Shown piece by piece: positions 48,103-57,025 of a DNA stretch of 64,000 bases. Position 1 is the first letter of the stretch; the number at the start of each line of letters is the position of its first letter. The notes below the pieces were generated by a model. That model had not been told where the DNA came from. It made no database searches and saw nothing but the letters and a program-made list of their open reading frames with translations. The position numbers and the translations under genes were made by a program. This DNA is from Gammaproteobacteria bacterium. GTDB taxonomy: Bacteria > Pseudomonadota > Gammaproteobacteria > Pseudomonadales > Pseudohongiellaceae. Location: NCBI GenBank assembly GCA_029245395.1, contig JAQWPL010000008.1, positions 22,768 to 86,767 of the forward strand, written 5' to 3'.

Positions 48103-50427
48103 ATGCGGGAATGGATTCTGGCATTCAGCCTGGGTGTCTTTGTAGGCGGATTTATTCCTCACCTGCCAGCGCCTGCTTTTGTTTGTCTTTTTCTGATCCC
48201 CTTCCTGTTATCGCTACGCTTCACAGGCTTAATGCTTGCTGGTGCCTTTAGCCTTGGCCTTTGGTGGTTATTGATACAGGCTGCCAACCATGACTACAAC
48301 ATAATCCCGGATTATCTGGAACAACAAGATATACGGATTACAGGAGTTGTTAAGAGTCTTCCACAGCAAAGCGCCACTGCCACGCGATTTCGTTTTACTA
48401 CAGATAACCTGTGCAAGGTAAATGAGGGTTGCACACCACGTTTCTTTTCATCTGGCAAAAGCACATTATTACTCAATGACTATTCTGGGCTAGGTTTTCA
48501 ACCAGGCCAGCATTGGACGTTAAAAGTCAGACTGAAACGACCCCATGGCTTTGCCAATCCCGGGGGCTTTGATTATGAAGGCTGGTTATTCAGTGAAAAA
48601 ATCGCCGCAACAGGCTATGTGCGCCTGGATAGTCAAAACCAGCTTCAGGAAAACAGTCTGTCTATGGCAAGTAGCTTCGATAGGGCCCGTTATACCTATC
48701 GTGAAAAGCTCGCTAATTCAGCGCTTCAATCGCCTGGATTTCTAGTAGCGCTGACCATTGGTGATCGGTATTGGATCACTGATGAGGAATGGTTGCTGCT
48801 CAGTCAAACAGGCACCAACCACCTGATGGTTATTTCTGGTTTGCATATCAGTCTGGTTGCCTGGCTCGCTTATAAGCTGTCCTGTTTCTTTTTCCGTTAC
48901 CTCCCTTTCATCTGCCTGGCAATTCCTGCGCCAAGATTAGCCGCTTTCGTTGCTTTGTTAGCAGCCATGACATACAGCGCTCTGGCTGGTTTCAGTTTGC
49001 CTGTGCAACGGGCACTGGTGATGGTTTGCTGCCTGATGAGTGGCGTTTTAATACTCAGGCAGACAGTGCCATTCAACAGTCTATGTGTCGCCTTGCTCCT
49101 GGTTTTGTTAATAGATCCTCTGGCTCCTGCCAGTGTAGGTTTCTGGTTGTCATTTCTTGCTGTGAGCATGTTGCTGCTATCACTGTATCGTCAAGAGCAA
49201 ACCGGGTTGTCTTACCTTGATAAATTAAAGGGAATGGTACGCGGTCAGGCATTTTTGTTTTGTGGTCTTTTGCCCGCCATGTTGCTGTTCTTTCAGCAAG
49301 TGAGCTTGATGGCGCCGCTGGTCAACCTGGTGGCGATCCCTTTTATTGGATTAGTTGTTGTGCCTTTGAGCTTGTTGTTATTGCTAGCCAGTTTATTAAG
49401 CCCGACGCTGTTTCAGTTTTTAATTACATTGCCAGATTTTTTACTGGAAATATTTGTGGCAACGTTAGGGATGCTGACAAGCGAACTGGGTTTTTTATTG
49501 CTCAGGTTTCCGGTTATTCCAACATGGCTCCTTGTCCTGCTTTTCATTGTCATTATTTTGAATATTTACCACACGAAATGGATCGGCAGGCTGGCATTTC
49601 TACCAGTCCTTGTATTGGGATTTAATTTTCGGCCTGTAAAGCCAAACCCTGGGGACGTGTTTCTGGATATTCTTGATGTCGGGCAGGGCCTTTCAGTTGT
49701 AGTCCAGACACACAATCATTTGCTTGTTTATGATACCGGGCCTGCCTACAGCCCCCGCTTTAATACTGGTAGCGGCATCATTATCCCGTTCTTGTCCAGT
49801 CAAAACCTGGGTAACCCGGATATGATCGTAATCAGCCATGGTGACAATGATCATGCAGGAGGATTAGAGTCACTTGTTACCAATTTTCCTGATGCATCAA
49901 TCGTTAGTGTTAAAACGCTTCCACAACTAAAAGGCCATGCGAATTGCCGGGGTGGGCAGGTATGGGAATGGGATGATGTTTATTTTGAATTTCTTCATCC
50001 GGCTGAGAATCAACTAACTGTTAAACAAGAGGGCAATAATGCTTCCTGTGTACTTAAAATCAGCACAACATCTGCAAGTGTGTTGTTGCCAGGGGATATC
50101 GAATTAGAAACAGAATTCCAACTCCTGCGAGCTGGCGATATTGACCTTGCGGCAACCCTATTACTAGCGCCTCACCATGGCAGTAACACTTCTTCAATAA
50201 TGCCTTTGGTGCGCGCAGTCAATCCTGAATATGTCATCTTCAGCACAGGCTACCTGAACCGGTTTAATCATCCTCATCCTGATGTTGTCTCTCGCTATCA
50301 GCAAATTAACGCGCAATTGCTCTCCACACCGGATACCGGAAGTATCAGTTTTCGTCTTACTGCGAAAAATGGTGTAGAAGGGCCAACCCTATACCGTGAG
50401 TTGCATCGCAAGTTCTGGTACAAGTAA
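48103..50427 (+). CDS. comEC: DNA internalisation competence protein ComEC/Rec2
   Basis: Inner-membrane channel that takes single-stranded DNA into the cytoplasm in natural transformation. 774 residues. The N-terminal membrane and OB-like region is followed by the Competence domain with about ten helices (LTIGDRYWITDEEWLLLSQTGTNHLMVISGLHISLV). The C-terminal metallo-beta-lactamase-like domain has LDVGQGLSVVVQT, ISHGDNDHAGG and APHHGSNTSS. All three parts are intact. No other competence gene is in the window, so natural competence cannot be inferred from this alone. Its position between lolE and exbB matches Pseudomonas. Confidence 0.93.
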   Translation: MREWILAFSLGVFVGGFIPHLPAPAFVCLFLIPFLLSLRFTGLMLAGAFSLGLWWLLIQAANHDYNIIPDYLEQQDIRITGVVKSLPQQSATATRFRFTTDNLCKVNEGCTPRFFSSGKSTLLLNDYSGLGFQPGQHWTLKVRLKRPHGFANPGGFDYEGWLFSEKIAATGYVRLDSQNQLQENSLSMASSFDRARYTYREKLANSALQSPGFLVALTIGDRYWITDEEWLLLSQTGTNHLMVISGLHISLVAWLAYKLSCFFFRYLPFICLAIPAPRLAAFVALLAAMTYSALAGFSLPVQRALVMVCCLMSGVLILRQTVPFNSLCVALLLVLLIDPLAPASVGFWLSFLAVSMLLLSLYRQEQTGLSYLDKLKGMVRGQAFLFCGLLPAMLLFFQQVSLMAPLVNLVAIPFIGLVVVPLSLLLLLASLLSPTLFQFLITLPDFLLEIFVATLGMLTSELGFLLLRFPVIPTWLLVLLFIVIILNIYHTKWIGRLAFLPVLVLGFNFRPVKPNPGDVFLDILDVGQGLSVVVQTHNHLLVYDTGPAYSPRFNTGSGIIIPFLSSQNLGNPDMIVISHGDNDHAGGLESLVTNFPDASIVSVKTLPQLKGHANCRGGQVWEWDDVYFEFLHPAENQLTVKQEGNNASCVLKISTTSASVLLPGDIELETEFQLLRAGDIDLAATLLLAPHHGSNTSSIMPLVRAVNPEYVIFSTGYLNRFNHPHPDVVSRYQQINAQLLSTPDTGSISFRLTAKNGVEGPTLYRELHRKFWYK

Positions 50428-50500
50428 GGCTGTGTAGGGCAATTTCCGCTTATGGATTGCCCCCTAGTGTGTTAAAGTGTTGCGGCTATAAGGTATTGTT

Positions 50501-50512
50501 AATACGCGTATT
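50501..50512. promoter_or_regulatory. Palindrome before exbB
   Basis: AATACGCGTATT is a perfect 12-bp palindrome 24 bp before the exbB start, in the only intergenic space (108 bp) that could hold the promoter of the exbB-to-murB run. No regulator is recognised. Confidence 0.35.
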
Positions 50513-50535
50513 TTCACAGATTTAAGGACTAATTA

Positions 50536-51171
50536 GTGTTCGAAATTGTTCAGGCCGGCGGTTGGCTTATGCTACCAATCATCCTGTGTTCCATTGTGGC
50601 CATTGCCATTGTCATTGAGAGATTCTGGACCCTGAATCCTGCCCGCATCGCTCCGCGAAACGTGCTTGCAGAGGTCTGGGGCAAGATCAAGCATAACCAG
50701 CTCGATGCCACCCAACTCAGGGAACTGCGGATCTCATCACCCTTGGGACAAATACTCGCAGCGGGTTTGGTCAATTCTAAAGCTGGCCGCAGTATCATGA
50801 CTGAAAGCATTGAGCAGGCAGCCAGTCATGTGGTCCATGACCTGGAGCGTTATCTAAGCACCCTTGGCACTATTGCGGCTATTACACCTTTAGTGGGACT
50901 GCTTGGTACTGTGATGGGAATGATTAAAGTCTTCAGCGAGATCATGGCCCAGGGTACCGGGAATGCAAACGCTCTTGCCGGCGGTATTTCCGAGGCCCTG
51001 ATCACAACGGCTGCCGGGCTTTGTGTTGGCATACCAGCATTAATGTTTTACCGGATGTTTCTACGTCGGGTGGAAAGCCTTGTAATAGATCTGGAAAGAG
51101 AGTCCATTAAACTGGTGGATGCCCTGCATACTTTCAGAGGTGTGGAAATCCGGGAAAGTAATCAGGGCTGA
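50536..51171 (+). CDS. exbB: MotA/TolQ/ExbB-type proton channel protein
   Basis: Inner-membrane subunit that couples proton flow to envelope work, 211 residues. Three helices: residues ~9-25 (GWLMLPIILCSIVAIAIVIERF), then the pair in LSTLGTIAAITPLVGLLGTVMGMIKVF and AGGISEALITTAAGLCVGIPALMFYRMF, the diagnostic TolQ/ExbB pore region. The start is GTG at 50536, supported by AAGGA eight bases upstream. It is paired with exbD and set ahead of msbA and lpxK, as in Pseudomonas. No tonB is present here, so the partner is uncertain. Confidence 0.9.
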   Translation: MFEIVQAGGWLMLPIILCSIVAIAIVIERFWTLNPARIAPRNVLAEVWGKIKHNQLDATQLRELRISSPLGQILAAGLVNSKAGRSIMTESIEQAASHVVHDLERYLSTLGTIAAITPLVGLLGTVMGMIKVFSEIMAQGTGNANALAGGISEALITTAAGLCVGIPALMFYRMFLRRVESLVIDLERESIKLVDALHTFRGVEIRESNQG

Positions 51172-51187
51172 CTGTTAGGAGCGCCCA

Positions 51188-51607
51188 GTGAAATTTCAGC
51201 GCAGCATAAAAGAAGAGGTTAATGTCAACCTGACGCCGCTCATCGATGTGGTTTTTCTGCTCCTGATCTTTTTTATGGTTAGCACCACCTTTTCACGCAA
51301 CACCAACATTCTCATTAATCTGCCAGAAGCCACAGGCGAGACTACTGAACAGCAGCCAATAGAAATTGAAATCCTTATAGCTCAAAATGGCACCTATTCA
51401 ATCAACGGCAGGCAACTGGTGAATGCACAGATTGAAACCCTGATGCGAACAGTGGCAGAAGTCAGTGGTGGTGATACCACAATTCCGCTGATCATTACCG
51501 CCGATGCCAATTCCACTCATCAGTCAGTAGTAACGGCTATGGACGCCGTGGCCCAGCTAGGTTTTACCAGTCTGAATATAGCTACCCGCGAGCCGGATAC
51601 GCCATGA
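51188..51607 (+). CDS. exbD: ExbD/TolR-type proton channel protein
   Basis: Single-helix partner of the ExbB-type channel, 139 residues. The membrane helix holds the proton-carrying Asp in NLTPLIDVVFLLLIFFMVSTTF, the hallmark of ExbD/TolR. A periplasmic domain follows. The start is GTG at 51188 with AGGAG seven bases upstream. The stop overlaps the msbA start by 4 bp. Confidence 0.92.
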   Translation: MKFQRSIKEEVNVNLTPLIDVVFLLLIFFMVSTTFSRNTNILINLPEATGETTEQQPIEIEILIAQNGTYSINGRQLVNAQIETLMRTVAEVSGGDTTIPLIITADANSTHQSVVTAMDAVAQLGFTSLNIATREPDTP

Positions 51608-53400
51608 TGGAAAATTCAGACTCAACTGACATAGCCGGTATTTCACCGTCGCCTCCAGAAAGTGCTGGCAGTTTCTCACTCTACGCTCGATTACTGAGCT
51701 ACCTGAAACCTCTACGGCGATTTTTCCTGTTGGGAGTTCTGGGTTTTGTCATCTATTCCGCATCCAGCATCCGCTTCTTTGATTTATTACGAGAGCTCGT
51801 CGATACCATAGGTGCAGGGTCTGGGGTCAGTCCCGAGCAGCGACTGGCTATCCCTTTAACGTTGATAGCTATTGTTGCAGTACGAGGTGTGGGCGGTTTT
51901 CTAGGTTCCTATTACATGGCTTATATTGCCAACCATGTCGTTCACCGCGTGCGTTGCCAACTGATGGGCCGGTTTATTGAATTGCCAAGCACCTTTTATG
52001 ATCGCAATAGTTCCGGGCACCTGGTCTCCACGGTCACTTTTAATGTCACCCAGATTAGTGCGGCTGTTAGCGATGCCCTGACTGTGATCCTGCGCGAAGG
52101 GATTTTTGTCACGGGGCTATTTGTCTACCTGATGTACCTCAACTGGAAACTGACCATATTGTTTGTCGCCGTGATGCCGATTATCTCGTTGGTGATACTT
52201 TATGCCTCCAAAAAATTTCGCAAATACAGTAACCGTATTCAAATTTCCATGGGAGATGTCACCCACATCCTTACCGAAACGCTTAAAGGCATGAAAGTGC
52301 TAAAAACCTTTGGCGCTGAACAACAGGTAAAAGACAAATTCAATGAAAGCAGCGGCCGCAACCTGGCTCAGAATTTGAAGCTCGCAGCGGTCCAGGCCAT
52401 CAGTACGCCTGTGGTACAAGTATTGGTAGGTTCTGCCTTGTCCTTGCTAGTCTGGATGGCCATGTCGCCGGATGCGCTTGCAGAGATGTCGCCTGGCATA
52501 TTTGTGTCCTATGTTACCGCAGCAGGAGCAATGCTAAAACCCATCAGACAACTTTCCAAGATCAATGCTGTGGTGCAACGTGGTCTGGCAGCAGCCCAGT
52601 CCATTTTCGTTCTTCTGGATGAAGAGAAAGAAACAGATACTGGTTCCCGGGAAATAGCGAGCATAGAAGGGTGGGTTGAATTCAAGGATGTCAGTTTTCA
52701 CTACTCTGAAGATCAGGCAATTGTTTTGGAACATCTCAGTTTTAGCTGTGCACCTGGAGAATCCATTGCCATAGTCGGCAAGTCAGGCGCCGGTAAAAGC
52801 ACGCTGGTTAACCTGATTCCCAGGTTCTATGCTTTGGGTGAAGGGGATATTCTTATTGATGGTGAGTCAATCAATGAGATTACGCTGCAAAACTTGCGCA
52901 GCCATATAGCTTTGGTGAGCCAGCAAGTGGTGCTGTTCAATGGCAGTGTCAAAGAAAATATTGCCTACGGTGAATTACAGCAGGCCAGTGATGAGGACAT
53001 CCGCGCAGCACTGGACAATGCTAACGCTCTGGAATTTGTAGATGCTTTGCCAAATGGTCTGGACACTCAAATAGGTGACGATGGTTTTCTGCTCTCTGGC
53101 GGTCAGCGCCAGCGACTGGCCATTGCTCGTGCATTATTGAAAAATGCTCCCATCTTGATTCTGGATGAAGCCACATCGGCTCTGGATTCCGAATCTGAGC
53201 AAGCCATCCAGTCGGCCCTGGAACATCTGATGCAAGGCAGAACCACTTTTATAATTGCACACCGACTGTCCACCATTGAATCCGCCGATAAAATCATAGT
53301 GCTGGAGAAGGGCAGGATCGCGGAATCAGGAACGCATGATGAATTGCTTGCGGCAGGGGGTTCCTACAAACAACTGCATCAACTCCAGTTTTCAGAATGA
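51604..53400 (+). CDS. msbA: Lipid A export ABC transporter MsbA
   Basis: Flippase that moves core-lipid A across the inner membrane. 598 residues in the half-transporter layout. Six membrane helices (residues ~30-330) include FIELPSTFYDRNSSGHLVSTVTFNVTQI, a typical MsbA segment. The ATPase has Walker A GKSGAGKS, Q-loop LVSQQVVLFNGSVKENIAYG, signature LSGGQRQR and Walker B ILILDEATSALDSESE. The context next to lpxK and kdsB supports the lipid A role. It overlaps both exbD and lpxK by 4 bp. Confidence 0.94.
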   Translation: MMENSDSTDIAGISPSPPESAGSFSLYARLLSYLKPLRRFFLLGVLGFVIYSASSIRFFDLLRELVDTIGAGSGVSPEQRLAIPLTLIAIVAVRGVGGFLGSYYMAYIANHVVHRVRCQLMGRFIELPSTFYDRNSSGHLVSTVTFNVTQISAAVSDALTVILREGIFVTGLFVYLMYLNWKLTILFVAVMPIISLVILYASKKFRKYSNRIQISMGDVTHILTETLKGMKVLKTFGAEQQVKDKFNESSGRNLAQNLKLAAVQAISTPVVQVLVGSALSLLVWMAMSPDALAEMSPGIFVSYVTAAGAMLKPIRQLSKINAVVQRGLAAAQSIFVLLDEEKETDTGSREIASIEGWVEFKDVSFHYSEDQAIVLEHLSFSCAPGESIAIVGKSGAGKSTLVNLIPRFYALGEGDILIDGESINEITLQNLRSHIALVSQQVVLFNGSVKENIAYGELQQASDEDIRAALDNANALEFVDALPNGLDTQIGDDGFLLSGGQRQRLAIARALLKNAPILILDEATSALDSESEQAIQSALEHLMQGRTTFIIAHRLSTIESADKIIVLEKGRIAESGTHDELLAAGGSYKQLHQLQFSE

Positions 53401-54398
53401 GATTTCTTGCTAATGCCTGGTACAAAGAATCGAAATGGATTCGAATCCTGAAACCACTGAGTGCTGTGTTTGGCTTAATCAGTGCAATGCGCAAGCGCTG
53501 GTATCAGAATCCTGAAAGAAACTATACAAGCAGTTATCCGGTTATCGTTGTCGGTAATCTGACCGCTGGAGGTACAGGTAAAACGCCGCTTGTAATCTTT
53601 CTGGCTCAACAATTGAGAGAACAAGGGTACAAGCCGGGTATAGTCAGTCGTGGTTACGGCTCAAAGGCACCTTCCTACCCTTTCGCTGTTAACCCGGACA
53701 CCAGTTACCTGGAAGCCGGTGAAGAATCGTTAATGATTTCCCGCCATACCCAGTGTCCAGTGATTATTGATCCTGACCGGGTATCAGCAGTTCAGTTTCT
53801 GGAGGCTCATTATCACTGCGACATTATCATCAGTGATGATGGTATGCAGCATTACCGACTTGCCCGTACTATCGAAATAGCGGTGGTTGATGGGCAGCGC
53901 GGCTTTGGCAACGGCTTTCTCCTCCCAGCAGGGCCACTCAGAGAAAAACCAGAGCGTTTGCAAACAGTAGATATGATTGTCTGCAATGGAGAGTCACCCC
54001 ATAAACTTCCGGAAGGCACCTGGCGTATGGATCTTGATGCCACTCACCTGGTTCATCTGGCTGACAATAAATACCTGTCAGTAAAAGATGAAATACTGAA
54101 AAAAATGACTGCCAAGAAAGTTCATGCAGTGGCCGGCATAGGTAATCCGGAACGTTTCTTCAACTCTCTTTGCGCTTGTGGTTTTGATATCATTACGCAT
54201 ATCTTCCGCGACCATCATTCATTTGCTTCTGCAGATATACAGTTCGATGATGATCTGGATGTGGTAATGACTGAAAAAGATGCTGTGAAGTGCAACGAAT
54301 TTGCCAGTGACAAACACTGGTATTTGAAAGTTGTGGCCAGATTACCCGAGAACTTTATGCAGCGGATCGTTGATCTGGTAGCAGAAAAAAAATATTAA
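53397..54398 (+). CDS. lpxK: Tetraacyldisaccharide 4'-kinase
   Basis: Adds the 4'-phosphate to the lipid A disaccharide. 333 residues, normal. An N-terminal amphipathic region is followed by the P-loop [76 protein letters not shown] and the late [11 protein letters not shown] motif. Translationally coupled to msbA. Confidence 0.95.
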   Translation: MRFLANAWYKESKWIRILKPLSAVFGLISAMRKRWYQNPERNYTSSYPVIVVGNLTAGGTGKTPLVIFLAQQLREQGYKPGIVSRGYGSKAPSYPFAVNPDTSYLEAGEESLMISRHTQCPVIIDPDRVSAVQFLEAHYHCDIIISDDGMQHYRLARTIEIAVVDGQRGFGNGFLLPAGPLREKPERLQTVDMIVCNGESPHKLPEGTWRMDLDATHLVHLADNKYLSVKDEILKKMTAKKVHAVAGIGNPERFFNSLCACGFDIITHIFRDHHSFASADIQFDDDLDVVMTEKDAVKCNEFASDKHWYLKVVARLPENFMQRIVDLVAEKKY

Positions 54399-54408
54399 AG
54401 GGGCGCCC

Positions 54409-54606
54409 ATGGATAAAAAACTTCTCACTATACTTGCTTGCCCTCTATGCAAAGGCGAGCTTGTGTACAACAAAGATTCCAGTGAGTTGTTCTGTTACCT
54501 GGACAGTCTGGCCTACCCAGTACGTGACGATATTCCTATCATGCTGGAAAATGAAGCCAGGGAGTTGACCCCGGACGAAAAGGCCAGCAGGAAAAAGAAG
54601 AAGTGA
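54409..54606 (+). CDS. Trm112 family protein (YcaR-like)
   Basis: 65-residue protein of the Trm112/UPF0434 family, like E. coli YcaR, found in the same place between lpxK and kdsB. Cysteines CPLC at residues ~11-14 and one further Cys suggest a partial zinc ribbon. [15 protein letters not shown] is the family core. GGGGCG lies six bases before the ATG. The C-terminus is lysine-rich and overlaps kdsB by 4 bp. Bacterial function is not established; eukaryotic Trm112 activates methyltransferases. Confidence 0.9.
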   Translation: MDKKLLTILACPLCKGELVYNKDSSELFCYLDSLAYPVRDDIPIMLENEARELTPDEKASRKKKK

Positions 54607-55346
54607 GTTTTATAGTCGTTATTCCCGCGCGTTATCAATCTACGCGACTTCCTGGAAAACCTCTTCTGGATATTGGCGGTAAGCCGATGATTCATCATGT
54701 GGTAGATAAAGCCCGGTCTAGCAAGGCTGATGCTGTGTATGTGGCAACAGATGATGAGCGTATCAGTGAAAGCTGTAAAGCGCTTGGCATCGAGGTAATC
54801 ATGACTTCATCGCAGCACCGTTCCGGCACCGACAGGATAGAGGAAGTCGCACGTCTGCTTGAACTACCTGACGAAGCCATTGTGGTGAACGTGCAAGGAG
54901 ATGAGCCCTTAATTCCTCCAGAAGTGATCAATCAAGTGGCAGGGGATATTGAGAATCATGTGGATGCTCAAATTTGTACGCTTTATGAAGATTTTGCTTC
55001 TGAAGAAGATGTTACTAATCCAAATAGTGTCAAAGTAGTTGCAGATGATGCAGGATATGCTCTGTATTTTTCTCGTGCGCCGATTCCTTTTTCAAGGGCT
55101 GACGAACTTGCGGTCGGTCAGACTGCCTACAAACGTCATGTGGGGATTTACAGTTACCGGGTAAAAGTGTTGCATGATTTTGTCTCATGGCCTCAAGGTG
55201 AACTTGAATCGCTGGAGCATTTGGAGCAGCTGCGAGCCCTGGAAAATAATGCCCGTATCCATGTGCAAAAAGCCTGCGCCATTATTCCCCCCGGTGTAGA
55301 TACTGAAGATGATTTGGAGCTGGCCAGGGCACTTATGTCGGAATAA
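54603..55346 (+). CDS. kdsB: 3-deoxy-manno-octulosonate cytidylyltransferase
   Basis: Activates Kdo as CMP-Kdo for lipopolysaccharide inner-core synthesis. 247 residues, normal. It opens [31 protein letters not shown], the nucleotide-binding motif, followed by [36 protein letters not shown] and [11 protein letters not shown]. The start is GTG at 54603 within the end of the Trm112 gene, giving a 4-bp overlap. Confidence 0.95.
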   Translation: MSFIVVIPARYQSTRLPGKPLLDIGGKPMIHHVVDKARSSKADAVYVATDDERISESCKALGIEVIMTSSQHRSGTDRIEEVARLLELPDEAIVVNVQGDEPLIPPEVINQVAGDIENHVDAQICTLYEDFASEEDVTNPNSVKVVADDAGYALYFSRAPIPFSRADELAVGQTAYKRHVGIYSYRVKVLHDFVSWPQGELESLEHLEQLRALENNARIHVQKACAIIPPGVDTEDDLELARALMSE

Positions 55347-55389
55347 GGCAATGCACTGGAACTCATGTAACAATTTATGGCTTTTTTTT

Positions 55390-55878
55390 ATGGCAGAACA
55401 AAAGATCAAGGTGCTGATGGTGTGCTTGGGGAATATCTGCCGCTCTCCCACAGCCGAAGCTGTATTTACAAAGAAAGTACAGGATGCAAACCTTGAGACG
55501 CGCATCCTGGTGGATTCCGCAGGTACGGGGTCGTGGCATATCGGCGAGCCTCCGGACAGCCGCTCAATGCAGGCCGCAAAAACCCGGGACTATGACATGT
55601 CCTCACAGCGCGCGCGTCAAGTTTTACCGCAGGACATGGAGCAGTTTGACTATATCTATGCCATGGACAAACAAAACCTTCATGATCTGTGGACGATGAG
55701 CACTCCAGAGCTGCAACATAAAATTTCGCTCTTTTTGCATCAAGGCAATAGTAACTACGAGGAAGTCCCTGATCCATACTATTCCGGTGGTGATGGTTTT
55801 GAATTGGTTCTGGACTTGATTGAAGAGGCCTCAGACTCACTTCTTGGTTCTCTGGTGTCCAGGCATACATTGATTTAA
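55390..55878 (+). CDS. Low-molecular-weight protein-tyrosine phosphatase
   Basis: 162-residue LMW-PTP. The P-loop is C12-x5-R18 in VCLGNICRSPTAEAVF, and the general acid is in PDPYYSGGDGFELVLDLIEEA. I place the start at ATG 55390, giving MAEQKIKVLMVCLGN, which matches the family; the frame is open to 55309, inside kdsB, but that extension is unlike the family. Ribosome-site support is poor for either. It sits between kdsB and murB as in Pseudomonas. The physiological target is unknown; relatives regulate polysaccharide synthesis or dephosphorylate arginine or tyrosine. Confidence 0.88.
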   Translation: MAEQKIKVLMVCLGNICRSPTAEAVFTKKVQDANLETRILVDSAGTGSWHIGEPPDSRSMQAAKTRDYDMSSQRARQVLPQDMEQFDYIYAMDKQNLHDLWTMSTPELQHKISLFLHQGNSNYEEVPDPYYSGGDGFELVLDLIEEASDSLLGSLVSRHTLI

Positions 55879-55896
55879 GTATTTCAGAGTCTACAC

Positions 55897-56910
55897 ATGG
55901 AAATTCTCGACAACTTTAACCTGAAAAACTTCAATACCTTTCATGTTTCCGCCTATGCGCGTTACTTTATCAATGTAACGGATATCTCCAGTCTCAAAGA
56001 AGCGCTGGCTTTTGCCGCCACAAAAGAACTTCCATTCATGCTGATTGGCCAGGGCAGTAATTTACTGTTTCGTGAAAATTATCCCGGAGTCATCCTTGAG
56101 ATGAATATTCAAGGCAAAAAAATTATTGATGAGGATGGTGACAGTGTTCTTGTCAAAGCACGTTGTGGCGAAAACTGGCATGCCTTTGTCCAATGGTGTC
56201 TTGGTAACACTTGTTACGGTCTGGAAAACCTGTCATTAATTCCGGGCAATATAGGCGCTGCACCTGTGCAAAATATTGGCGCATATGGTGTGGAGCTTTG
56301 TGAGGTGATGGAGTCTCTGGAAGCTGTTGAAATATCTACCGGGCAATTGAAAACATTCAGTAATGCAGACTGCCGTTTTTCTTATAGAAGTTCAGTATTC
56401 AAGGAAGAGCTTAAGGATCAGTATGTAATCTACAGCGTCAGTTTCAGGTTAAGCCGAAAAGCTGAAGTGAAGATTGATTATGATTCTCTGGCCATTGCCC
56501 TTCAAAAACTGTCTGTTGAAGAAGTGACGCCTGAATTAGTCAGCAAGGTTGTTTGTGAAATCCGCCGCAGCAAATTACCAAATCCTGGCAGGTTGGGCAA
56601 CGCTGGCAGCTTTTTCTGGAACCCTGTAATCAGTACAGAGGATTTTTCCAGGCTACAAAAAAACTTCCCGGATATAGTGTCCTATCCACAGGGTGACAAA
56701 GTGAAGCTGGCGGCCGCCTGGTTGATTGAGCAGGCCGGGTGGAAAGGCTTCAGGGAAGGCGATGTTGGTGTGCATCAAGATCACGCACTGGTTCTGGTTA
56801 ATTATGGGCAGGGGACCGGAGCGCAATTGGTGACCTTGTCGGAGCAGATTCGGGATTCCGTGCAGGACAAATTTGGAATTGTACTTGTGCCTGAAGTGCG
56901 AATTATTTAA
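55897..56910 (+). CDS. murB: UDP-N-acetylenolpyruvoylglucosamine reductase
   Basis: FAD-dependent enzyme that makes UDP-MurNAc for peptidoglycan. 337 residues, type I like E. coli MurB. Seen are NLKNFNTFHVSAYARYF at the N-terminus, the FAD motifs LIGQGSNLLF and GLENLSLIPGNIGAAPVQNIGAYGVE, the RYRSSVFK-like FSYRSSVFKEEL, the proton donor Ser in NAGSFFWNP, and the late Glu in the C-terminal LVPEVRII. Follows the phosphatase gene by 18 bp. Confidence 0.95.
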   Translation: MEILDNFNLKNFNTFHVSAYARYFINVTDISSLKEALAFAATKELPFMLIGQGSNLLFRENYPGVILEMNIQGKKIIDEDGDSVLVKARCGENWHAFVQWCLGNTCYGLENLSLIPGNIGAAPVQNIGAYGVELCEVMESLEAVEISTGQLKTFSNADCRFSYRSSVFKEELKDQYVIYSVSFRLSRKAEVKIDYDSLAIALQKLSVEEVTPELVSKVVCEIRRSKLPNPGRLGNAGSFFWNPVISTEDFSRLQKNFPDIVSYPQGDKVKLAAAWLIEQAGWKGFREGDVGVHQDHALVLVNYGQGTGAQLVTLSEQIRDSVQDKFGIVLVPEVRII

Positions 56911-57025
56911 GGCAATTTAGTAAAACGAAACAACGTGTCACGCAAGAAGCTAGTTGATAATCATCTGTTTACTAACTACAAATGCCTGATCACTTTTAAC
57001 TTTTTAGTTCGTGTATCATTTCTCC

